Assembly (NCBI GenBank): GCA_030490835.1
Contig: CM059971.1
Location: forward strand, 100,878,095-100,942,094
Length of the DNA stretch: 64,000 nt
Direction: 5' to 3'
Origin: Annona cherimola
Lineage: Eukaryota; Streptophyta; Magnoliopsida; Magnoliales; Annonaceae
The notes under the pieces are model-generated. The model was not told the DNA's origin, did not search any database, and worked only from the letters and a program-made list of their open reading frames with translations. The first letter of the stretch is position 1; every line of letters starts with the position of its first letter. Positions 10,655-21,496 of this stretch are shown piece after piece. Both the position numbers and the translations under genes were made by a program.

Positions 10655-13216
10655 GAGTTTTTTACATGGTAAACCTTTTAACTTTGGCCAATTGCATCTC
10701 CAACCCTGAAGTTTGGCCGTTAGTATTTTAAACCCTGTGAATTTTCACCTTTTGCTTTTTGAACCCTGCGGCGTAACGACGTCGAAAAATACCGTTAAGA
10801 TGCGTAAAATGTCCAAAATATCCTTCCGGTAAAAAAGCGAATCTCTTCAATGCTAAGATTGTTGAGAAAGCAGGATGCGGTGACGACAACCACCCCATAT
10901 GTGGCGGAGCAGATAATTCGATCGGCAATCTCATGGCTCTGAGTATCTGAATGTTTGGCCCTGTCGGCGATGAAAGAAGCTATTCCTTGGACTTCAAGCT
11001 CCGATTTCAACCATTTACAAAATCGTATGAGGTTGAGGTTTGAGCCGTGGTAGCCAATGTAAACATCACAGCTCCTGAGCTTGGCATTGGCAAAAGGAGA
11101 AATCGGCGGTCCGGCTTTGGCGAAAGAGATGCTAGGGGCGGCCTGCTCTGCGACAGAGGCACGCTGCAATATGGGGTTCTGCTTAGCTGGGCCGTCGGAA
11201 AGATGGAATCTTTCGGACGGGGGAGTATAGGAGGTGCTTGGGATGTCGTCGGAATGGGAGTCGGAATATGAGATGGGTGAGGGGAGGGGCAACGAGACTG
11301 TGGAGTTTCCATTTCCATTTTCACTTGGTGTAATTTTTCAACAGCTACTTGTTAGATTCCCAATTGGGTTTAGGCGGCGTTTGGAGCCAAAAGCTGATTG
11401 GGAGCCACGGTTAAAAATGGTGTTGTGATCGTGATTGCTAGAGATGCAGGACGTCTTTTGGCTAGTAGACGGTGGGCTTGATTTTTGGATTTGGCCTGCC
11501 GCTATGTTGCTTGGGCAACAATGGTGGGTGCACGACTACTTGGAATTTCATGCCTGCCTGTAGCTTAAAAAAAAAGGTTGGTCGAGTGGATTAGAAAAGG
11601 TGGTGCATGACTATTGAATTTCTGTATTTTTGGTTGTTGCCATTGTTGCTAAAAATAAGGGAGATGCAGGGGCAGTGGGTGACGATGCTGCGGGAACCAA
11701 TAGCAACGATGCACCGGAGCTTCTTAGCTTGGATTTGCGTAATTCTTGGTCACGTCTTTGTGCTACTTTGCTATTGAAATTCAAGGGGGCTGCCAACATG
11801 TGCTGCGAGTTTTTTTTATTGTCGGCGATAGGCTGTTGTTGTATGAGAGAAGGCTGAAAATGGTAAGATGGGTTTTGATTTCTTGGTTGGTTGGTTTTTC
11901 TATAGTGCTTGGGGCTATAATTGGTTATGGAAGAATGAGTTCGACAAAATTTTCCATGGCTGCCAAAATTAATCGCAGGTGTCGGTGAATGAGAATGGTT
12001 GTTTTCCTCTGCGATTTTGGGTGGCCGGATGGAGGCAGCTTGCAATTGATGACTTGCTCGGTTTGGGTGGTTAACCACTGCCTGATTCTAGCTACTAGAG
12101 CTGCAGATGGGGAGGCAGTGAGCATGGCTTCCCTTCCAAACAATGGCAGCCCCTCACCACCGGAAACCAGCAACCGTCAGCACCAATTAGTGCATCCAGC
12201 TCCACCTTCCTTATCATCTCTCCCATCTAATCAGCGGCTATAAAACCCGTCTTGCAGCCGTGTAAGCATGGAAATCTCGAATAGCAGGCTTGCTATCTCC
12301 AAATCCAAGTAATGAAATTACAGCCACAACATTTGCAACTAGTCACCCAAATCAGGAGTCCTTGACTCCATGACCGACTACCCAATGCTCTGAATCGGAA
12401 ATATCGACAGAAAAGCCTACTTTCAATCACTGGCCAACACCCAAATACAAGACAATGGCAAAAAAAATCCAGCTATTAAACCCACCATTAGCAGCACGAA
12501 CTCTCCCAATTCGTAGTAAGAACCCATCTTCTCCAAATTCCATATCTTGGCCCCAATTCTTACCCATCTGCCAAGCATCAACTGCAAGCAACTGCACCCA
12601 AATTGAACCAGCCAGCAACCTCCACCATTTCATCCGATTCAGGCAATTTCCATTAATCAAACCCATCAAGCTACAGTTTCAATTGCTAATCATAGCAGCC
12701 CATCTCCTAAATTTCAACCATTACTAATCAACAACCAGAAATTCAATTTTAAGTAAAAACCCAATCCAAGCGATGGTTGTTAAAATTTCAACAATCTTCT
12801 CCAAGCACCCATTAATCAAACAAGCAAGCAGTTGTTAAAAAACATGGCAGTAGTTCTCTGCTTCAATCCCATTGAATCTATAGCAGCTTTCATTCATGCA
12901 GCAAATAAAAAAAAAACCTAAGTAACCATGCTCTAAAAATAGTCATGCACCCACCTTTAGCAGCCCCTTTGTTTATTTTCGTTCCAGGCTCGTCTTCCAC
13001 AATGGGTATAGCTTGTTCTTTAGAAGGTTATGTTCGTCATTTAAAAAAAAAAAGAGCGTGGTAAAGGTTGGAATTCACGTGTTTTGGAACGCCGTTATGA
13101 CTCGAGGTTCAAAATGCAGAAGACCAAAGTTTCCAGGGTTTAAAATGCTAACGGCCAAACTTCAGGGTTAGAGATGCAATTGGCCAAAGTTAGAGGGTTC
13201 GCTATGCAAAAAACCC
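10655..13216. mobile_element. Mutator-like element carrying host gene sequence (Pack-MULE type)
   Basis: A 2562-bp element is bounded by the perfect 9-bp duplication TTGAAAAGT (10646-10654 and 13217-13225). Its ends are GAGTTTTTTACATGG and, inverted, GGGTTTTTTGCATAGC. The long terminal inverted repeats run about 130 bp (10655-10790 and 13080-13216) and share AACTTTGGCCAATTGCATCT. A 9-bp duplication with long TIRs is the hallmark of Mutator-like elements. No transposase is visible, so it is non-autonomous. The interior is less AT-rich than its surroundings and holds a broken TNP/XTNX TIR-domain fragment beside the left end. The remaining interior (about 11430-13070) has open frames on both strands but nothing I recognise; it may be a second captured fragment, perhaps UTR or intron sequence. 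Confidence 0.9.
10826..11324 (-). pseudogene. Captured fragment of a TIR-domain TNP/XTNX gene
   Basis: The minus strand encodes PPSERFHLSDG, then a TIR domain start (LRSCDVYIGYHG, LIRFCKWLKSELEVQGI, SHEIADR, YGVVVVTASCF) and stops matching after SIEEIRFF, where the transposon terminal repeat begins. The wording is typical of the conserved plant TNP (XTNX) family, TIR plus NB-ARC-type NTPase plus TPR proteins of roughly a thousand residues. Only about 155 residues are present. The sole ATG (11324) is in another frame from the TIR domain, so a frameshift separates start and domain. NTPase and TPR parts are missing. It is a transduplicated, non-functional gene piece as far as can be seen, though it might still be transcribed. 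Confidence 0.8.
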
Positions 13217-13225
13217 TTGAAAAGT

Positions 13226-13331
13226 AGAATAATTGTATAGAAAAAATGTAAAAAAATGATTAAAAAATAAGATATTTTTAGAGAGTGGAAAGTTTTAACT
13301 TGAAATTTTTTACTCATTGTCAAACACACTC
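13226..13331 (+). mobile_element. MITE family A, right part
   Basis: Continues the MITE interrupted at 10654: AGAATAATTGTATAG, then GAGAGTGGAAAGTTTTAAC and the end TCATTGTCAAACACACTC. Removing the Mutator-like element and one copy of TTGAAAAGT restores a contiguous family A sequence across the junction. Confidence 0.8.
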
Positions 13332-13375
13332 ATAATGTGAATATGAGGCTATGATCATGAAATTTGCTTCGTTAA

Positions 13376-13790
13376 ATGATTGAAAAGTAGAATAATTGCA
13401 TCGAGAAACGTGAAAAATAATTAAAAAAATATGATAATTGCGAAGAGTATTTGATTAAAAACTTTTAGGTGTAAACAAATGCACTCTTGAATTCCGATCA
13501 CATTACGAGTTGGGGTGTAATTTGGGTCAAGTGGGGCTCCATCATGTTCTTATTCTATTTTTTAGAACTCTTATTTTGATCTTATTTTATTTTAGATCAA
13601 TTTGAGGCCTATCATTTCCTATTTTTTAAAACGTAGATCAGGTTCAATTTTGATTCCAAATTAGTTCTCATAGAAAGCTTTGAGAAATACACTACATCAT
13701 TCTAAATTTATCAGTTAAAACTTAGCTGTATTACCCTAAAAATCATTCTTTTAAGCATAAACTTGATTAAAACATATATATTAACACTTG
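13376..13790. repeat. Direct repeat, copy 2 (partner at 9690-10140)
   Basis: Diverged duplicate of copy 1, in the same orientation and about 3.6 kb away, with an extra block near 13605-13640 (around AACGTAGATCAGGTTC). The two copies bracket the MITE and the Mutator-like element. No open frame is of interest. Confidence 0.8.
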
Positions 13791-13969
13791 TTGTAGCCCC
13801 CCGTCCATCACATTGATAAACGAATATAAAATCTGATGAAACAGATAAATAATAACGGCCAAAACTGGCCAAACATTTTATAACACCATAAATTAAATCA
13901 AAGAAATTATTCAAAATTTAAATTGTATTTTCTGTCAAACAAATGGGTTGCTAAACTTATTAGTCTCAA

Positions 13970-14640
13970 AATATATTCAAGTAAAAGTGAAAAGAAGCAG
14001 ATTCACAAATCTATTTGGAAGAAAAAGCTAGAAATGAAATCAATTTTGGAAAAAGACAAAAATGAAAGTGAAAAATGGAAAGCACTGTCGAACAGCTGGA
14101 GTTTACTGATTTGCACCCATAGGTGGCACAAATGATTTGGAAAAAGACTAGAAATGTAATCAATTTGGGGGAACATGCCAGAAATGCATATTAGAGGCAG
14201 TAAAGAAAAAAACAAACTAACGATTTGGAGGAACATGCAAGAAATGAAATCAACTTCCATAAAAACGGACTGGCAATGAAAAGAAGCACAACAAAGAAAA
14301 ATTAAGGGAAAAAGCGATGCCAATTGGCTTGGAATGGAAGAACTCGAAGGCCCATGATTTGTTTCACCCTCCATTCATCAAAACCACATGTTTGGGCTCG
14401 TAACTAATGGCAGTGACAAAGACGAAAACAAAAGGAAGATGAAAATGTAGAAGGAGAAAGGAATTACACATAAAAAATGAAATGGAGAGGAAGAAAATAG
14501 AAAGGGGCAGTTGGCTATCGGCAGGGCTGGGAATCGAGGTTATCAACAAGACAGAAGTGGAAGCATCTGACACAAAATCAAATGGAGGGAGCTAGAGAGG
14601 AAAGAAATAGCAGAAAGAGAAATTAGTGCAAATGCAGTAA
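13970..14640. repeat. Purine-rich tract with imperfect internal repeats
   Basis: The plus strand is strikingly rich in A and G over about 650 bp. Short phrases recur: CTAGAAATGAAATCAATTTTG near 14030, CTAGAAATGTAATCAATTTG near 14147, and GATTTGGAGGAACATGCAAG near 14222. The minus strand can be read as a hydrophobic low-complexity peptide, but the composition explains this and I do not call a gene. Confidence 0.5.
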
Positions 14641-15661
14641 CTTCGATAGGTTTATATATTTATTAATATAATATATTATATTATATCCAGGTTGCCTCTA
14701 GTTACCAGACCCTTAGATTGGACCTTATCCGAATTCAAATAAGTATTTTTTTTTTATTGAAACCAAACTAACTCTCTGAATTGAAAATCCAGAACTGCAC
14801 CGACCCATTTTAGGTACTCGGTAGGATACCAAACTCAAGTTGTATCCTTAATTAAGACGACCAATTTGAGCGGATAAAAAAGTACTAACCTCCAAATCGC
14901 ACCCTTCGTTGAATTAATTTTTAAAATAAAAAGTGTAAATACATGCCTTTTATTTTCAAGAATTAAAAAATGTTAAATTTGACATAGAATGCAATTTATG
15001 CGAGACCCACATTTTTAATAAATAAATAAATATTTTTATTTTTCTTGTAATCTAAACTATTTATTTTGTTTAACACTACTTGTTTTCCTGTGATATCAAA
15101 AATAACTTTCATTAAAAATTTATATTTGGTAAAAGGCCAACATCTTTTACTAGTAAGTATATAACTGTTAATTTTTTTAAAAAAAATGGTATAGCACATA
15201 AAATTTTCAGAATTATAATTTTTGGAATCATAAATAAATAGTTAAATACACGTGAATAAAACATAATAAATAATTTTAATTTAAACATTTTTAAATGAAA
15301 ACAAGGAGTAGCATGAGGTCTCCATGAGTCACATTATATTAAATTAATCCCCCTTTTGCTTGTATAACAATGAAAAATACTTCACATGCGTTATTTGATA
15401 TTTACATTTTTATCCTCATTTTGGCCTACCGGTATTAAACCAAAATTTTCTTCATTGACTTTGTGAGACATCGTTTACTTTAACATTACGTTAAAAAACA
15501 TTTCACTTAAATTCTTAAGTGGATTATACATTATACATGCTTTAAAATGTGTATAATTCGGTGTCCATGGGCATAGCCGTATTTTTATACATCCTGACTA
15601 TTATGCCAGTTGGTCAGGGTACAATGCTGGGCACGGAGCATTTTATTCCCCGTTGTTTAGG

Positions 15662-15727
15662 AGCAGTGGCTTCCTACTGATTCATATGCATTGTAGCAGT
15701 GGCCTCCTACTGATTCATATGAATTGT
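15662..15727. repeat. Tandem duplication of a 33-bp unit
   Basis: Two adjacent 33-bp units (15662-15694 and 15695-15727), each AGCAGTGGC, then TCCTACTGATTCATATG, then ATTGT, differ at only two positions. The rest of 14640-16300 is AT-rich and shows no gene, apart from a short TA microsatellite near 15769. Confidence 0.9.
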
Positions 15728-16307
15728 AGTTGAAGAAAATAGTAAAGATACTTAGGCTTGATTTGTAAATATATATATATATATAAGATATATTAAAAGG
15801 CAGCTTTCAAAGACAACAATAAAAAATGTGTATAATCATGGCTTAAATTCATTCATAAATGCAATAATATTTTACGAAATCCTTGTCTAATAGGTATGAT
15901 GTTTTAGACTATTTAAATATTAAATATAGAACTGTGAAAGTACGTATAAATCAAACCATTTTATTATGGTGGTTTATATATTTTCATTTGGGGACTGTAC
16001 ACATTTTTTTGTTTAAATGAAATTTAATTTACTATTTAAATAAATTATTATAGATATATCAGGTAGATTGAATTTCAGAACATCATCAAGATAAGACAGA
16101 ACAGGGATTGCATATTGAAATCTTCAGTGGAGGTATTTCTCGTCATCACCATTGAAGACTTGAAGTAGCCCAAAAAATGAGGGTGACACTTTAACATCTT
16201 CAGTGGTAACTCCGCATCTAACTATTCCTCTTTCATGTTTTAGTTTACATAAAATCAATTTCATATAAATTTATATTTTTTTCTATTTTATTTGATAATT
16301 AATATGA

Positions 16308-16388
16308 AATCCATATTTTTCACTCACTGCCAAACACACCCATAATGTGAATATGAGGCTATGAGCAAGAAATTTGCTTCGTTAAATG
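16308..16388. repeat. Short duplicate of 13300-13378 (MITE tail plus flank)
   Basis: TCACTGCCAAACACACCC followed by ATAATGTGAATATGAGGCTATGAGC and TTTGCTTCGTTAAATG repeats the sequence at about 13310-13378 almost exactly, then diverges abruptly after GTTAAATG. From 16388 on the DNA is unrelated to the copy at 13379. Confidence 0.75.
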
Positions 16389-17611
16389 TGATACCGTATG
16401 TTGTCGATGCAATTGCAGGAATGGTGTAAAGGTGAAGAAAAGGCTGATGGATTGCAGACTTGGTTTTCAATCGCACAGCCCGGAGACAAAATGACAGTAT
16501 CAGCAGGCAAACTAATGGAACGCGATCATGGATGAATCCGAGCCGTCGGTTGGCCACCGAACGGAAGATTATGTGGTTTTGGACACTCATGACTCGTCCA
16601 AAACGGCCCACTTCTTCCACGGCCTTGATTATGCCTTCAAGTGAGCCTTGTAAAAGGAGCTAGTGCAGCTGGGTCCGGAGTGATGACTAATCAGGAATAC
16701 AATGCCCAAGAACCATTTGTCAAGACTTTCTAATTAAAACTAAAAAGAGAAGAAATATAACTTTCTCATTTTCTTTATCATGCGGGGAATCTTTATATAA
16801 GAATTAAATTCAATTTTACCAACAACAACGATGGATGCTCCAAGTAACTCATGAATGGTCTCTCAACCCTTAATAGGGGAAGGGCCAATTTTCTACGGAG
16901 TCCAGTAGGATTTCCAAAGGAATGAATGACCAAATGCTGAACATTTGGGCCTGATGGCACAAGGTGGAAATTCCTTGGGTTAGATGGGGGTTTGCCTTTT
17001 CGTAGATAGATGCCATATCGGATGAGTAGCCACAAGGCCCAAGCACATTCCAGTCCAGTCCACTAAAAATACCCATTTGAGAGCCCCAGCTGACGAGTCT
17101 GTTGAAATTACGGGATATTGAAAATTTTGAACTGTGCACATTGACTTATCAGGACTGACGAGTGGAGTGCTGAACCAGCTGCTGTTGCCTCCAACTGCAA
17201 CATCCATGTTTGATGCTTTGCCTCTTTATCCGGGACCGTGCGAAAGTTTTATTCCTTTTTTTAAAAAAAAAAAAAAAAAAAAGTTGACCATCAGATTCCC
17301 AGCCACCATACCACGTGTCATGTGGTCCATTTTATACCTAGGATGGGAGTCAGCTCTTTATGAAAAGCCATTTTCTAATTCCCACCGAGGGCAGGTTGCG
17401 GGGAAAAACTACATATACAGCTAGAGTTAATTAGATGGACCGTCCAATTCCTCAAGTGGAGATATTGGGTTGGTGGTGAGGATAGATAAGCTAAAAAAGC
17501 CGACTCCGTTGTCGATAAAGATGAAATGGTTAGGTTTTTTCCACATAAGGCGCCTGATGTACTTGCTGCTATTGAATCCGCCAGTGGGGAATCAATCACG
17601 TGCTATGTAAA

Positions 17612-17631
17612 ATGAGATGAGATGAGATGAG
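17612..17631. repeat. Microsatellite, four units of ATGAG
   Basis: Four perfect ATGAG pentamers directly precede AAAATGGGC. It is a simple-sequence locus with no gene association visible. Confidence 0.9.
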
Positions 17632-17870
17632 AAAATGGGCTGAGCCGGCTAACTACATAACATAGACCCACTACCATTGAATGACTTATAGCTAGCTAGC
17701 TAGCCCCACGCCCCCACACCCCGACCGAGGCCATCGATTTCCAAATCCTCCAAGGATGGATGTGTGTTTGACTCGTGGATGAGCAAGAGATGAGGATGGC
17801 TGCATGGTCCATGGATGATCACAGGCGACTGATTAGCTTGGGTCAAAAGCGAGAGGCGGCAGGCCGATAC

Positions 17871-17902
17871 AGGTGCAGGTGCTGGTGCAGGTGCCGGTGC
17901 TG
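17871..17902. repeat. Imperfect GGTGCN hexamer minisatellite
   Basis: Five consecutive hexamers of the form GGTGCA, GGTGCT, GGTGCA, GGTGCC, GGTGCT. Its composition is more GC-rich than the surroundings. Confidence 0.8.
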
Positions 17903-18975
17903 CACATCAATCATCTGAGTTGTCTTTTAGGCCACATAAAAAATCATCATTAGAAGGATAAAAGGGAGCGTCTGATTTCGCATCCTAGCTTTGTGAACAA
18001 GTTGCTAGAGATGGGTAGGACTGAGTAGGACCCAGCTGAGATGGGCGTGTCTTTCAGCAATCATACCATTACCACCCACACTGCAGTTCCATCTTGTTCG
18101 ATCCACCAAGCAAGCCCTAACGCCGCACGAATATATATCTTTCTTGTTTTTTTCTCTGTCTTTCTTTTACGTTAACCTATACTTTCTTTGGGAAGATCTA
18201 CTCAACCCTTTGTCCTTTGCCACGTGCAATTGTCATGCCATGCGTGTTCTCTTCCTGTCTTTGTCATTAATTTGTCGAGGTCTCTAGCTAGCTGATCACG
18301 TTCCCCCAATTTACGTGATGAATGGAAGGTCCAATCACCATTAGCGAATGGTATTCACGCTTTCATGATCTTACTTTAAAGAATCTTAGTTACCAAGCAA
18401 TAATTCAAAAATGTCAGACACACACAGCTGGTCAATAAGCCAAGACCCCCCAACATAATGGCCAACAGAGCTTAGAAAGGGCCTCCGTTATGTTGCAAAC
18501 ACAAGCCGAAGAGCATGATCTCTCTTATTTCCTTCTCAAAAATCACACATACAGGCGTGCAAGGACCGGACCGATTGGGAATTGCAAATGCTGCAGGTGG
18601 GGCGATGATGTTGGGGTTTTCTTTAATTAATTACTTCTTGCATGCATGCATGCATTGGGATAGATAGCAAGGATTTCAAGTGGCCCATGCTGGGGTCTCA
18701 TTACATGGTGTGGTGCACCACTACTCCTGACCAGTTTGGTACTTCTCCACCCTGCTGAGCAGCATCGACCGATCCATGCATGTGGGTATTTAATTATGGT
18801 TGCATAGAAAAGAGGATCGTTGGTTTGGTTGTATGGGTGAGATGATTAGAATAGCAGTGGTTCCGAGATAGTTAAGCAAAGAATAGTATTATTATAAGCA
18901 TGGCATTTGCAAATGATGTGAGAATATCAAATTCGCAAAGCGGCCGTAACCGACCCATTCGCTTCTTCCCTCCTC

Positions 18976-19008
<33 letters not shown>

Positions 19009-21496
19009 CCCACTTACCTCTGCCTAACTTAATTAAAAAATCCATTATCAAAAAAATAATAAAAAATCCAAAGCTTAATTAATCCATCAATTCACAAATA
19101 TGGGAGACAAATTATCCATAATTTCAGAGTTCGAGGGCATGTTATTAATTGTTTTGGGGGGCCTCGATTAATGAAAATTTGTGGTAGGAAAATGAACTAC
19201 ATGGTGGTAGCAATGCTGGATGTGGAACCTCATGTGTGCACTGGATCTGGCCCACTAGTATTCCATTAATATATTCAAAGGCATGCAGCAGATGAGTTAT
19301 GATTTCTTTTTTGTGTCTGGGGAATGATAAGCTGCCGTGGGCCACCCATCCTAGGGATACTAAAGAGCAGACAATTCAAAACATGAGGTCACCATGAGCT
19401 CTATTGTTCGTCAGCTGGGCCATCCCATTGGGTTGGAGGTTTTTGGACTCTGCAACTCCCAATTCTAAAAAAATCCAGGCCGTTCAATATCTGTCCAGTA
19501 GACATAATATACTGAGCAGCTGTTAATTACTATAAATACTGTAACGTTATAAGGTTATTGTTGTCAAAATTTGCTGGCACGACACATTCGTGCGGTTGGT
19601 GAGAAATAATAAAATATTAAAATAAATGCTATGATAAAATGTGGCCATTTATATGCAGTGATTAGAAAAATAAAATTATTGTGAAAAAACATATTAAACC
19701 AAGACTTAGAAATCCAGTTGCGGGCAAGAGCAATCAGAGGAGTGCTTGGTAGATTATAGTATGCTTGCTTCGAACCAGTTCTTACTAGGAGCTGAGGAAT
19801 ACAAGATCAAAAAAGGGGAGATTGGTTTACTTCATGATGCCGGCCGGCTTAGTCTACGTAATACGGTAGCTTTGGAATGGAAAGATCTGATTTTAGATGG
19901 TTCTTAATCACCAGTAATTGCATTTTTGTCTTTTGAGTTCAATGATTGCATTCGTTTCTGAATTTTGAGCCAGCTGCAGCAGATTATCCATCTCAATCTG
20001 CAACATGTGCCAATCCCATGCAAGCAATGCGTCCTTGCGCGGGGCCGTACCTGACTGTGGTCGTTAGCTGGAAACAAATTCCTAAGCTGTAAAATCTTCT
20101 CGACCATACACGTGGCACACGTCAAGCGAGCCCAGGCCAGCCAAAGCATACATTCATGAAATGATTTGGGTAATTTATTTCATGTGCATTTATTTGATTC
20201 CCACTGAAAATTTTGCATAGCAACCCGTAATATAAGGGGGGTAAAAACCTATTAGTTAGAAGTAATAAATTTCAAAATTTTGTTCTTAAGATAAAATTCA
20301 TAATTTTCCACTTGCATTCGGTGTTCCGAATTGATTTGGAGTGCTTTTTCTATCCGAAATTGTGAAATTCTGCGCGTGCGACGAAAATTTCCCTCATGTA
20401 CCTTTCATCGCATGGGCTCAACATGCATCAACATAGCCCTAGGTTTCAAAGCCACGCCAATCACATGCTCTCCGTTTTGAGTGACAACTTATCCTCATCT
20501 CTGCTTCTTCTCAATGTGAACGCTAGCTCAACCGATTTTATTTCACAGAATTATTTCACATCCCGACAAAACACTACGTACTCTTTGGACGGTCCACCGT
20601 TGCTCGATTGCACAGCGAATATATATGTGCTATTTTTTAATATTTTTATCTTCTTAGAAACTTACGTATGTGCTCGTGTCACGAACACATGCGCTCCAAA
20701 TTAAATGAACCGGGAATTATCACAAAAATTTTGATTTTTGATAAATATTAAGATTTTGTTGAAAAAGAAGATAAATTTTGATTGTTAGAGAAAATTTTGG
20801 TTGCCAATATTTAATGACATTTACTATATAGTAAACATTAAGATGACATTTTTAATTGCCGATCATTGATATTTGTGTACTTAGACATATAACTAAATTT
20901 TGATTTAGTTGTAAAAGTATTATAAAACATATCATCATAGATAAGAAAGATTTTCCTTACATATATTTTTGTTACTTACTAAGAAAGATTGACAAAAACT
21001 AATTATCTTGTGGTACGTGCTACACATGGCACGCGTGGCAGCTAGAATCCTGGCGATGACCACATGCATGATGCAATGCTTGCACAAGCAGGCACCCATG
21101 GAAGGAATTAAAATGGCTTCTGCTTTTTCATTCAAGACAACCACCAAGGCCATGATCAAAAGATACCAGTAAAAAGAGGCTATATATATATATATAAACA
21201 GTGCTTATGAGGGTCCACACCCTCCCTCCCTCCACCGGCCCCACCCCATGTTCTTGTCCTTCCCATCCAATCACCAACTCACGTACTTTATCATATCCCC
21301 ATTTCCAGCGACCTTCACTCAAATTAAGAAACGCAATTTAAAAGTATTTCTTTTATAGAAAAAAAAAAGGAAATAAAAGAAAAGAAATGCATTCATATGA
21401 GGTGGCTTCTGATTAGTGGAAACAACATGAAATTAAATGTCACACTTCCATTAAACGCTTTGATTAATTACATGTTTCAATGGGTTTTTTCCCGAT

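Larger units (their letters stand above)
16389..21496. other. Intergenic region without a recognisable gene
   Basis: I see no convincing exon structure in these 5.1 kb. It contains a T7A21 tract at 17254-17282, a GAGAT-type microsatellite at 17612-17631, an imperfect GGTGCN minisatellite near 17871-17902, a T20A12 tract at 18976-19007 and a TA microsatellite at 21181-21197. The stretch 17620-18900 is less AT-rich than the rest and could hold regulatory sequence, but no known motif set stands out. Confidence 0.5.

Noticed and set aside
11611..12078. 155-codon open frame inside the Mutator-like element
   Set aside because: Low-complexity N/P/S/H-rich peptide with no family resemblance, in a region open on several frames.
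17620..18900. Conserved microRNA precursor
   Set aside because: I looked for the well-known plant microRNA cores and found none, here or elsewhere in the window.
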